Source: Stereum hirsutum FP-91666 SS1
Taxonomy: Eukaryota > Basidiomycota > Agaricomycetes > Russulales > Stereaceae
Assembly (NCBI RefSeq): GCF_000264905.1
Contig: NW_006763153.1
Span: 207,982-271,981, forward strand
Direction: 5' to 3'
DNA: 64,000 bases
How positions within the stretch are numbered: position 1 is the first letter of the stretch; every line of letters starts with the position of its first letter. A program made the position numbers and the translations under genes. The notes beneath the pieces were generated by a model. The model saw only the letters and a list, made by a program, of their open reading frames with translations. It was not told the origin of the DNA and made no database searches. Shown here one piece after another: positions 22,891-33,262 of the stretch.

Positions 22891-24243
22891 CACGAAGTCC
22901 CGAGTCCGGGGGTGCATGGGGTCAGAGGAGCGCCGTCACGAGGAAAGTAAAAACCCACATCGGCAGCAGCAGTTTTTCTTCGGTTTCATTTTTCTCCTTT
23001 CGCTCTCTCCTTCCAACTGTCTCTTCCGATTTCTTGCCGTTTGGGTGGTCCCGGACACCGTTTCCCATCTTCCTGCGTTCTGTTTGGTTCTCGTTGTCTT
23101 GCGTCGTCGCCGTTTCGTTTCGTTTTTTTTTCGTCGTTTTGCTTTGCCACCGCTGGGTTTCGTGTCCGTCTTTCTTGTTGTCATCTCGTCGATGTTTTGC
23201 TCTGTTGCATGCCAGCCCGTGTCCCTCATCACTTCTCCGTTCTTCTTGCTTTCTTGCTTGTGTGGTACATCCTCTCGCATCACAATACACGCACTCTCTC
23301 GCTTACTGTTAGTAGTCCCTCTTGTGGATTCGCCTTTGTAACACCACCTTTTCAGCACGCACACAAATAAAGTTGCCCCCCTCGCGTGCGATCAGCAGCA
23401 GCAACATCACATTAGTAGTACTTAATATTCCGGCCCAATCCCTCTAGCAAAACACCCATCTTCGCCCATCAACACTGGAGGGCCCGGGCCTGACCAGGTA
23501 TTTGTTTGGCGCTGTATTAACATCCGAACTCACCTGGACAAAGGTGATATGTGTTCTCCAGATCCAATTGACGAAGGCGGCTCGTAGCACACGTGTGGGA
23601 GTACCAGAGGGGGCGCCCGAAAAGAAGCCCGGCCGGGCATGGGATTGGAGCAAGACGGACGGGACGAGGGCGGGTTACAAACGGACGAGGTACGTACGAT
23701 GCGAGACCCGAAAAAGAAAATGATAATAAACAAGAAAGTTAAAAATTCAGAAGAGAGGACCGAAGCTCGAAAACCAGGCAGGTACTTTTGAGGTGAGGGT
23801 AAGTTCGTACAAAAACAAGACGAATCAGTAAGTACGAAAGAAACACACCACTTTTGAGAGGGGCCACACGACCGTGCAGACCCGATTAAGAAGCCACGCC
23901 ATAACAACTGTAAACGACGGCAAAGTAAGGGCAAGAGACCAAAGCGAAGCGTAAAGATACTTTTGAACAAAGAAGGAGCGCGACCACGCAGCCTGGGAGT
24001 TATGCAGATTAGGAACATGGCACAGGGCAGAGAAAGATAGAACAGAAACCAATAAAAAAGGGAAGAGGGTGGGTGGGTAATGAAAAAATAGAGCCCGTGT
24101 GCCTACGAGAACGAAGAAGAAGCAATACCGGAGCGGAGCGATGGTCTTGCCTTGTCTATTTGTATTAATGTTGCCCGTTCATATGCAGTTGAAGAGGATG
24201 CTCACCCTAAGACTGTGTCGTACCGACATGACGATAACTTCGT
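22891..24243. other. Long 3' region and intergenic space, no gene seen
   Basis: 22970-23370 is T- and C-rich on the plus strand, consistent with a 3' UTR or the pyrimidine-rich promoter of nothing identifiable. 23400-24240 contains only short unrecognised frames. Confidence 0.35.
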
Positions 24244-25278
24244 ATGAGAACATTGTTCCCCGTCAGTACTAGTTTGAGCCTCGCTGTACTATCATCGCTA
24301 ACCCTGGCTGACCTAGTGAGCGTAGCACGGATAGTTGACCAATCTCTTCACAAACAATTCGACAATCGCCACTGGACGTTCTTCCCCACTCTAGAGGTCC
24401 TTTATGAATGGATGTATGCTGAGGAGGAATGGTTCGCTTATCGAAAGTGTAGAATTGCAAGCGACGGCCTCGACGTTGGCCGCCCAAATCATCGCGTGTT
24501 TCGGGTGAGTTGATTCCCTTAGCGTGAACTCTTCACGCCACTAAACAGGTTGTGAATCCTTTCGACGTTCACTGGTCGTATTCGGCTAAGGAATACGTCA
24601 GAATACGTCCCTCGCCTGGAGAACGATGACGCCACCATGATAAGTAATGGCGCATTCCCTGTCCTCTACCTCCTCGCTGCAATCCCGAACGTCGTATACG
24701 CAGGCCTTTCCTGCCTAATAAATCTTTAACCGCTCACGAGAAAGACCTGTGACGCCACGGACCTAGCGATGTACCTGACAGACCTATGGCAATGGACACC
24801 AAGCGATGCAGACCCTCACCGCCCTGCTATAGTACCGCTAAGGCATTTTGATCCGTCTTCAACAACGGAGCCTACCTTCCCTCCTCCTATCCCTAATCAC
24901 AATATTATGTTCGACCATTCATCTACACCTAACTTCTTCTCCCCTTTGAACTCCCCCTCCACAATCACCCAGACTCCTGGCACTAGTCCTGTGCTTCACC
25001 TTCAGCTCAACCATCTGGCGGCTTCCTCATACGCGAGCGATGACACGGGCAAGAGTACCGACACTGATCCCGGCTCGGACTCCAAGCACAGCCATCATTT
25101 AGACTCTTTGGACGAAGGATCCGCATTGTTGGGAGACGGTGGTCTACAACACTCTCCTACGATGACCGGCAGTGTTTCGTCGTGGGTGGATACAGTCGCA
25201 GCCGCAGGCGCGGCTACACCGGTGGACGAAGACATAGATTGGACCGCCGATGGTGATGAGCTTGGGCAGGAACGGTAG
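24244..25278 (+). CDS. Hypothetical protein(s), possible secreted N-terminus
   Basis: 24244 opens MRTLFPVSTSLSLAVLSSLT, which looks like a signal peptide. It continues to VGRPNHRVFR at a GTGAGT donor (about 24504); an exon after the AAACAG acceptor near 24549 continues VVNPFDVHWSYSAKEYVRI and then stops. A second frame from 24769 (MYLTDLWQWTPSDADPHRPA) gives a polar 169-residue Ser/Thr/Asp-rich product ending at 25278. I do not recognise either. They may be exons of one gene or two decayed genes; the exon structure is not resolved. Confidence 0.35.
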
Positions 25279-25985
25279 ATGTCTCCAGTCGTCAACTTTT
25301 GGGGTGGAAAGGCGCCAGAGTACATTCTGCGTCATACGGTGGAGCATAGAGTTGTTCTGAGAATTGTTAGCACGAGAGGAAACCTGTGGGCGTTTGCAGA
25401 CCTACGCTAAACATTTACTGGAAGAAATAGATACAACATCATGTATACGGTGGAAAAGAAGTGTCGAGACTTCTAGATCATACATACGTTACGGATCTTC
25501 TGTAGGAGCGAGAGTATTAACATGAGAGTTTATGAGGGACGACGGGCAGGATATCTCGACCCATCTCGGAAGCGCAAATGGTGAAAGTTCCATCCAACCG
25601 ATCTTTGAAGACGATCGTCATCGATGTTAGGCTTCATTGGCCTCATCTCGTAACTGAAAAGCTCACCTGTACAAACCCACATCGACCATGGAGTTATGCT
25701 CAAAGTCTTGTGAAGATATGCCTCCACGTACATGCTGACAGCAGTAGTGTTAGATCTATAACACAGATATAAGTGCTGGTTAGTTCCACTGGTGGCATAT
25801 AGATGATGCGAGCGATAAGTGAGGAAGAAGGAATAGAATATTATCCAATAAACAGAGGAGGTTCCGATGCACACATGTGGTCACGAAGCGTTGGCTTACT
25901 GACCGGACAGGGAGTCCAAGGTTCGGAGACCCGCGCAAACGAATTACACAGCCAAAATAAGAATGCTCATTGCAGTACGACCTTC
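25279..25985. other. Intergenic, no gene seen
   Basis: No recognisable protein or repeat on either strand. Confidence 0.35.
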
Positions 25986-27456
25986 GCCAGCCGCTGAGCA
26001 CCCGAACCCGGCTGATACTACGAAATATACTGCGTCAAACCGTCCGTAGAGACGTACTCCGGGTGTGCATAGCACGCCTAGTTCGTATCACCGTTGGCAG
26101 TGACGGATGTGAAGAGCTCGATGTCCGCTATGTATCATAAACATATAGCCGTAAGTACATCGATCACCAAAGAACTTCTGGCGGAGCAACTGGCGAGACT
26201 TACAGGACCAAGGACCTTCCTGGGCGGATGCGGATTGCATGTAGGCAGTATTGGGCCCGTAGGGCATGAAGACGTTATAGAAACCGCCGAGCGCGGAGCT
26301 GTAGAAGACATTGTTCCCTGCGGCGCCAGGAGTTCTGTAGAACTCAAGGTCATTGAAGGAATTAGTGATCTTAGAAGTTATCACTCACATCGTCCCCTTC
26401 ACGTTACTGACATCCGACTGGTAAGAGCTCCCGTCCCAATATGTCCAGGCTGAAAGATTGTTGAAATCGTCGATTGGAGCCTAGACGTCAATCAAGTCAG
26501 TCCCCATGCGCAAAAGCAGATAGTTAAAAAATTAACACACCTTCGCCAAGAAAGAACCATGCAAAATATCCCCTCTTCCGTACAAATACACATACCCATC
26601 ATAAACCACTGCGCCCGTCGTAAAACTGACATCATCCGCCCCTCCGAATAAGCTCGGATCCTCCACGCCGTCGACTCTCCCGTACTCGGCATCACCCTCC
26701 GTCCAAACCCATACGACAAGTCGGCCTCAAAAAAAACCAACCCAGCGTCTCCCCCATCAGCGCGGTACTAGCGTACGAAGACCCCTCCGACGCACGACAG
26801 CTTTTGCTATAGCCGATGAGGGTTCGATTGCTATCGGGATCGGTTGCGGAAGGCGTCGGTTGTCCCAGTGCATCGGCCCATCGAGGAGGAGTGAGCGTTT
26901 TGAAAGGCTGTCTCGGCTTTGGTCGCAGGGACGGTAAGGCTCGGAACACTTCCGGTGTTGGTCGTAGTCGTCCAATCTGTGCTTTGGAGAATATGACGCG
27001 CCGAGGTCGCCCGTTACCGTCTTCGACAGGCTAAATAAAGTGCAGACCTGTTGTGAGTATATTATACGGATACTCTATAACGATCAAAGATGAACGCGTA
27101 CAAGTTGTTTGTGAGTTCGGTGTCGTCGAAGAACCAATAGGACAAGTCGTTGATGTAGGCGCTTTGACCGTTGTCGCGAGCTGAGACCCATTGATAATGT
27201 TGCGAACATAAAGCTGAAGGCACAAGGACGCACCTGGCATATAGCTGTTCTGCAAGTGATAGGCCCAAGTTCAGTTGCTGAAGCTACGGAGATCGGTCGT
27301 GGTCCACAGGGTAGGAGATCGTGTGGAGGAAGCAGCAAGAGAAGTTCCAGGTAAAATGATGCTGAGGATCGGAGATGATATTAAGATGAATATCATGACT
27401 AGCCATGGTAGGTCGCGAAGACCAGCATGGATGATGGGATATATATACTCATGCAA
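25986..27456 (-). pseudogene. Secreted DUF4185-like protein, decayed
   Basis: Minus-strand exons resemble a family of secreted fungal proteins with a beta-propeller-like DUF4185/DUF5005 region; the function is unknown. The start at 27456 has a hydrophobic stretch (MIFILISSPILSIILPGTSL) that fits a signal peptide. Further exons give ARDNGQSAYINDLSYWFFDD (about 27150), ADDVSFTTGAVVYDGYVYLY with GRGDILHGSFLAK (about 26540-26640), DDFNNLSAWTYWDGSSYQSD (about 26400-26480), NDLEFYRTPGAAGNNVFYSS (26300-26370) and CYAHPEYVSTDGLTQYIS (about 26030-26075). A TGA at 27271-27273 falls where Trp would fit. Frames change between 26690 and 26950, and two further stops interrupt the C-terminal segment near 26075 and 26025. 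Clearly a broken gene; the family name is from memory of its pattern and is only moderately certain. Confidence 0.55.
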
Positions 27457-28024
27457 GGGCTACGATTTTAATCAGTGCACGGCGTTACTATTCAGGTGTA
27501 ACTATCATGAGATTAGTAGCCCTGAGAAGGGGTAATACGACAGTGCGCACGATAGCCACATCCTAAACTGTCTAATAAAGTTGTTGATGGATGGGTTGAC
27601 TTATGCGACGTTAGCGCAAAAGGAGTAGGAGACACGCAGATCGTCAAGAGGCGCATTCACAACATAATTCATCTCAATTCCACTGCTTGAAAGTGTGCCC
27701 TTATTGTACAGGGACCGATGGCCTGTAGGTAGTTCCCCGTAAAGAACGCGGAGGCCACCTGAGCAGAATAGGGCATGCGACGAGAACTACCGAGCGAGAA
27801 ACGCATCTGAGCGAAAAGAAAGCATGAACAACGTATCACCTCTAGCGGCGAACCGATACCGTGATTTTCGGGCGACGATGGGTAGCCTGCTGGCTAAAAT
27901 GGTCGGAGATGACGGGTCTATAACGTGGGACGAGTGAGTGGTGAGAGGTATATAACAGGGCACGAATTCTGACCTAAAACGGATGCGCCCTTGTGTTCTT
28001 GACAGCAAGTTCGCGAGCATGTCG
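27457..28024. other. Intergenic, no gene seen
   Basis: Short frames on both strands, nothing recognisable. Confidence 0.35.
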
Positions 28025-28825
28025 CTATCTGTCCCTAGGACGCTGTGGATGCGAAAAATCAGGTGGTTTGCGTACGACGAAGCCGTTAGAACCACTCACA
28101 TAACCATATTCCGAGTGCTCTGGCGTATAAAAACGCCGTCGCTTTGACCCACCTCCACTGTACCGGTCAACGAGCTCTTCATTCTCGGCCTCCAACCGGT
28201 CTATCTGCTGGCTGAGATGTTTCCCCTGCTCGTACGCGGACGCCAAGCGAGCCTCATACTCGCGCAGCCGCTCGTCCTTAGCCCTGTCGTTCTGCCGGAG
28301 AGCCATCCCATCGGCCATGCTAACGTCCAGACTCAGTTTATCTAATTCTTTCACCTGATTGTCCAACTCGATCCTCTCCTGCACTCTCAACTTCACCAGT
28401 TCGCTCTCATCCGCCGCCCTTCTCTTCGCCTCCGTCCACGACCCCACGGCCATCTCACCACTCACTTTCGCAGGCTTCAACGGGATCTCCACTACAGCTT
28501 TCATCCTCCTCTTCCCTTCCCTCTTCGTCCTCTCTTCCGAGTTTCGCCCCGCGTCCGTCGTTGGCGTGCCCTCCCTCGCTGTCTCCACCTCCGCCTTCAT
28601 CTTCTCCTTCTCGGCTTCGAGTTTCTTCCGTAGAGTAGCGTAGGTTGTCTTCATTGGACATGACGGGGATAGAGCAGTTGACGCGCGAAAGTGGGATCGA
28701 TGTGAGATAGATGCACGAGAACGCAGCCAGCCAAGCACAACGGAGAGAATCGCCAGGTAATAACTTATAGAGTATGTGGAGTAAGCAGATGTGGGGTAGT
28801 GTGAACGAAGAGCCCGAGTAGACAA
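28025..28825 (-). CDS. Hypothetical coiled-coil protein
   Basis: An uninterrupted minus-strand frame of 266 codons. The first about 55 residues include a hydrophobic stretch (YYLAILSVVLGWL). The conserved-looking part may begin at the internal Met of MKTTYATLRKKLEAEKEKMK (about 28655). Strong heptad-like composition runs through the middle (RVQERIELDNQVKELDKL, QQIDRLEAENEELVDRY), indicating a coiled coil, followed by a basic GGGSKRRRFYTPEHSEYGY tail. A possible GTGAGT donor lies in the tail near 28100, so the C-terminus is unsure. No family recognised. Confidence 0.5.
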   Translation of the reverse strand: MSTRALRSHYPTSAYSTYSISYYLAILSVVLGWLRSRASISHRSHFRASTALSPSCPMKTTYATLRKKLEAEKEKMKAEVETAREGTPTTDAGRNSEERTKREGKRRMKAVVEIPLKPAKVSGEMAVGSWTEAKRRAADESELVKLRVQERIELDNQVKELDKLSLDVSMADGMALRQNDRAKDERLREYEARLASAYEQGKHLSQQIDRLEAENEELVDRYSGGGSKRRRFYTPEHSEYGYVSGSNGFVVRKPPDFSHPQRPRDR

Positions 28826-29395
28826 AGAGCTGTGCGAGGTGCTAGGCTAGCGCGGTAGAGTCGAGACGTCCTGTGCCAGTGGTGGGATGATCGGGATGGA
28901 CAATTGATGCCCGTGGGATCTTATCTAATCGTTTGCGCCACCCAGTCTAAGTGGCCCAGGTTCTTACTCGTCATCGACGTCGAAGAGAATGAAGGTGAAA
29001 GAGGCATTCAAGGAGCATGCATACATGCGCTCGAAAGGCAGACTACGTTGGATTTTGAATCAGACGCCGAAGAGTCTGATCGCATCTAACGCCACCTGTA
29101 CGAAGCCTGGGCGAAGCGAGGGTAGAGAACAAGCACATACGCACCAATCCTATGGTCGCGAGTACAGATACATTTCCCATCGATAATGATACACGACTTT
29201 GAACACGTCTCGAAAGTTCTTTCCGCATTCGCTCACAAGCGTCCTGATACGCCACCCAATGAACCGTACATTCAACGTTCATCTACGCACACCAGCTCCG
29301 ATCTCGTTGACCCTCTCCTCCAATACCATCTCTACCGTCTCATACATCTTACCACATCCACTGCCCGTCACAATCACCCTGCTTCAAATCAATTC
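28826..29395. other. Divergent intergenic region
   Basis: Lies between two coiled-coil genes transcribed away from each other and probably holds both promoters. No gene recognised. Confidence 0.3.
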
Positions 29396-29398
29396 ACG

Positions 29399-30430
29399 AT
29401 GTCCTCCTACGATATCGACATCTCTTCCGAAGCCATCGCAAGCACGTCCTTCACCACCCACGACCAGGCATCCGCCCCTTTCATGACCTCCCCGGACACA
29501 TCGCGTTGCGCCACCCGTCGAAATCTCCCCAGGATTTGGAAATGAGCGATATAGAGGTCGAGAACGATGAAGGCGGTCTGTTTGATGATATGTCGGTTCA
29601 AGGCCTCGATGGAATTGAGGACGGGGATGTGGCGGGTGTAAAGAGTCAGAGTCAGAGGAAACTCCGGCGCAAGGGGGCACAGACGAAGAGATGAACGGTT
29701 CGGATACTGAGAAGTCTTCAGAGAAGGGTAATGAAGGTGGGGAAGAGGACGACACAGAGGAGAAGACGGATGTCGATGTCGGGGATGACATTGAACTGAG
29801 CACTGAACAATGGAAGAAGCGTTACTTGGTGAGGAACGTGTTCAAGAGAGAATAAGAGGAGCTGTTCTCAGACGTGATGGAGGAAAATGGCCGTTTGGAA
29901 TGGGACCTAGAAGAAGCAGTAGGAGATGCCGATATGCTTAGAGAGGAGGTCGAAGAGGCAGAGGAGGTTGTTGAATGTTTAAAATTGGAGATACGCATGT
30001 TGAAGAAAGAAAATAACAAGGTGAGGGCGGAGAAGGAACGTCTGGAGGAGCGGGCGGATCGCGTGGAGAGCAAATACGGAGGCACGGGCAAGCAAGATTG
30101 AAGAGAACCTGGATCATCAGATCGAAAAGTCAAAGATACGGCTCGAGAAGGCGACAGAAGAGAAAAAGAGTGGCAGACGACGATCTGGGGGATATGATGA
30201 GTATGGGTGGAGGGCAAGGTGAATGGGAGGATACCATAGCGACGTTGAATCGCGAGAGTGATAGGTTGATAGTCGAGGCAAGAACTGTAAAGAGGGAACG
30301 GGATGTGCTTAAGGGTGACAACGCAGGTTTGGTGAAGACTACGAACGAGATGAAGAGGATGATCAGGGAGTTGATCTTGAGGTTAAAGACGTTGAGGAGA
30401 ACCGAAACATGCATTCCCGGGGACCAAAAC
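29399..30430 (+). pseudogene. Coiled-coil protein gene, interrupted
   Basis: The plus strand begins MSSYDIDISSEAIASTSFTT at 29399. The reading frame has to change near 29500 (LRHPSKSPQDLEMSDIEVE) and again near 29690 (TEKSSEKGNEGGEEDDTEE). A TAA interrupts at about 29853 just before ELFSDVMEENGRLEWDLEE. The downstream part is a strong acidic coiled coil (DMLREEVEEAEEVVECLKLE, ENNKVRAEKERLEERADRVE), ended by TGA near 30100 and resumed in another frame (RESDRLIVEARTVKRERDVL). Without a full-length relative I cannot say which breaks are introns. Several are not compatible with GT-AG splicing, so I call it a probable pseudogene. It is composition-similar to the coiled-coil gene at 28025-28825 but not an obvious copy. 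Confidence 0.5.
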
Positions 30431-31613
30431 CGGTGAGTAGTCTCTTGGCCCCCTTTGAAGGGCACAATTACTCATGAATTGTTCATACGTCTTTCGTGAC
30501 CCAACCTACCTCGGCTTCAGCTCAATGTAGGAAAAGGGCATTCGACAAGGGATTCCCTGAACCTCAAATTCGATCAAAGAAGGTATTTGCATCACCGAAC
30601 TCAAACCCGGTTAGTTGCGCTAATCGAAACTCGATAGTCAGGAACATCGAACACGAGTGCCGTGGAGGCGCTCGTTGAAGATTTCGATCGATGCCGTTGC
30701 GAAGAATAGAGAATCGAGGTTCGAACTGGGATCATTGGCTATTGAAAGACCGAAATATTGTGGAAGGGAGATGAGAAGTAGAGTATGAAAGAAGGATCAT
30801 ATCACGTACCAAGTACTCCGAAGGAATTTCCGTACACTATTTATTCACCTGTCTTTGTCGTCGAGCAGACTGAGTGAGGAGGATAGCATATAGGCGAAGA
30901 CTTCTGTCAATAGTTGTCCGAGTTCGGAAACGAGCCATATGAAAGAGAATTAAGGGTCACCGAACCCAGTTCGTTAACGCTCACAACCCCTAAGTGCATC
31001 CACTTCCACTTCAGTTCGACTCTACAACCTGATTGCGCTGGCTCCTTCGATCCATTCACTCCTCTAACACCACTGCAACCCGAAGCACCGAGAGCGTTCA
31101 CAGCAGCCGACCTGCACGACGCAATGACGAGCTCGAGATTAGTCCCAGCATCTTCAGCAAAACATCCCGTATTCCTTCCTGAAGGAGTGTGGGGGAACTG
31201 TAAGGGACTTATCAGCCAGTGATCCATGAAGCTGATGATTCTCAGCCGTGAGGTGCGAAGATCGTAAATGCGTACCCCAACCAAATTTGATTTGCGAGGA
31301 TAGAGGAAGGAGGTCACAGAGAAGAAAAACCTAGCAGACGAGACGAACCTCACAATGGAGCGTAATATCCGTCAATATTTCGCCGTCACTACTTTACCTT
31401 GACCATCCTTTGCCCATGTCCCGCAATATACCGAGCCTGTCTTCTTGCTGATCCCCAGGACTGCGTTCGGATCAGCAGTAATATCTTCGATGAGGAGGAT
31501 CGCGCGCGAGGGATACGTCATTGACAGATGCCAAGTGAAGGAAGGAGAGTCGGGGTTGTTGGAGTGCTGGGTTGGGGAATATGGGTTTGAGCGACATGGA
31601 TGAGATGCGAGTA
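30431..31613. other. Mostly unassigned; possible fragment of a secreted protein
   Basis: A minus-strand piece at about 31380-31550 reads SFTWHLSMTYPSRAILLIED followed by a short Gly/Lys tail. It resembles the C-terminal half of small secreted agaric proteins with an FTW-type beta strand. This is weak evidence. The rest shows nothing I recognise. Confidence 0.25.
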
Positions 31614-33262
31614 TCAGGAAATTTCGGATCCCTCGAGCGTGCTGTGTAGGTACGTTTCTTTCACAGCTACCACCAATAAACGGAGGTTCGTGGTATCAGT
31701 TGCTTGTCTTATGCTAAACGATGTACGGTTAGCATATATCCGAGCATAGAAACACAGATAGCACAAAATCAGGCTATATGTGGCGTGTGGCGCCAGCCTT
31801 TCTCGAACAAACCGGCCCCCACATTTTGAACGAAGGTCCCCAGGAAGAAAGAATCTGTATAGAAAAACGCACTGTGGATGAACACTCGGCCTCGCGCAAT
31901 TTGCCTACATAAACCTCCCCAGAATGTACTTTGCCCCCTTATTCACGTCTGCACCGCCCGAATACTCTGGAAAATATCGTTCCAGTGGGACCTGGACGTG
32001 ATACGAACCGCGAAATATGCGCAGTCAGTAGGTGCTTTGAAGTTTTGAGGAGATATTTAATGCAACACGAAGGGGTGAAGGAGAGAGGTTGATATAAAAG
32101 AGAAGTGGACAGAGAGTGGAGCTGTGGGGAACAAGGCGTACCTTTGGCAGAACAGGTCTGAGGAAGAGGATAATTGATTTTCCTAGGAACCATCTGTAGT
32201 TGATGACGGACTCGAAGAGAGTCAACGACTCCATCATACGGTTCTGTTCATGCGACAGCCACGAATGCCATAATCAACGTCAGGCCGTCATCACCATCCG
32301 AGCATCGCGGAACCGCAGAGCCGTCACGGAATGGAGAACCACCGACAACAACGTCGCCACGCAAGAGAATAAAGGATCACGTCAGTTAGGGGTTAGGCCA
32401 ACGATGGCGATAAAAAAAATAGAGCCGCAACGCTTGAAGTTCACGCCCACGGTACGAACAGGGAAAGAAAAAGGTACGGAAGAATATAGACCAGAGACAC
32501 ACCCGGTTCTTCTCCTCCAGTAACACCTGGTCGTACTCCGAGCATGCAGCGCAAAAGATTGTGGACGTGACGCTCTCAAACGAGTGTATCCACTTCTTCC
32601 GCTCAGATCTTTGATCGGCGACGTCGACCATGTGTATTCTGGAGATGAAAAGCTCGTTAGCATCCAGTTGGGAAGGAGTAAAGAGGGTAGCGGAGAGGGA
32701 TGACAGACAAGGAGAAGGGGTTGACACGCATCCGCATGACTGGACGGAGAAAAAGCGGAAGCAAGATCCAGGATCACCGAATGGAAGCGATTTTGACGAA
32801 GGAGGAAAAAGAAAAGCGAGGGAGGACGAAGGCCAAAGAAGAAAAAGGACAGACGAAAGGGAACGCGACGTACGACAACTCGCCAATGTTGAATTTCGTC
32901 TCTGTGACACCATTCGCCTGCTCTCGTGCTCGTAGAACGTCTTCCGGTGTTGTGATATACCCCGGTGCTGAGATCCGGTCTGATTGTGTGAAGAAACTGT
33001 ACGTGACGCAAATCGACGAAGTTCGAATCCGTCTGAGGCCACAAAAGTTGCGGATACCGCAGGATAAAGAGTCGAGATGATTTGATGGGAGAGGGAGAGA
33101 GCAACGAAATGAAGGTAAAAAGAGGTAATGGACGTACTACGACGCGTTATCCATCAGATAAAAGTCCGAAGAACGCTCCATCAATTTTTGGGATGACGGC
33201 GTCGCTCTAGAGGTCCTGGATGGCTTTTGCGATAACCGGGCTGAATGTGAGCGCTGGATCTG
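31614..33262 (-). pseudogene. Heterotrimeric G-protein alpha subunit, decayed
   Basis: G-alpha subunits are GTPase switches at the plasma membrane that relay GPCR signals. Minus-strand exons in order: FSPVIAKAIQDL (about 33250), [17 protein letters not shown] and [19 protein letters not shown] through TKFNIGELS (33170-32880, spliced), [20 protein letters not shown] with [10 protein letters not shown] (about 32510-32630), [20 protein letters not shown] (about 32150-32235), [20 protein letters not shown] (about 31920-31980) and the C-terminus ATDTTNLRLLVVAVKETYLH ending at 31614. Lesions: TAG at 33207-33209 for the family Trp; an extra A near 33190; TAG at 31905-31907 for Gln; and the switch II motif DVGGQ is DVADQ, losing the catalytically essential Gly. 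The P-loop exon upstream was not found. All introns remain, so this is not a retrocopy. Clear pseudogene. Confidence 0.85.

Noticed and set aside
22922..23364. Overlapping frames of 100-140 codons in the region after the F-box gene
   Set aside because: Low-complexity Phe/Ser/Leu or Lys/Arg/Glu products from pyrimidine-rich DNA, no domain; more likely 3' UTR.
32995..33030. GTTCGAATCC-like B box in the G-alpha intron
   Set aside because: No A box at a suitable distance and no tRNA fold; chance match.
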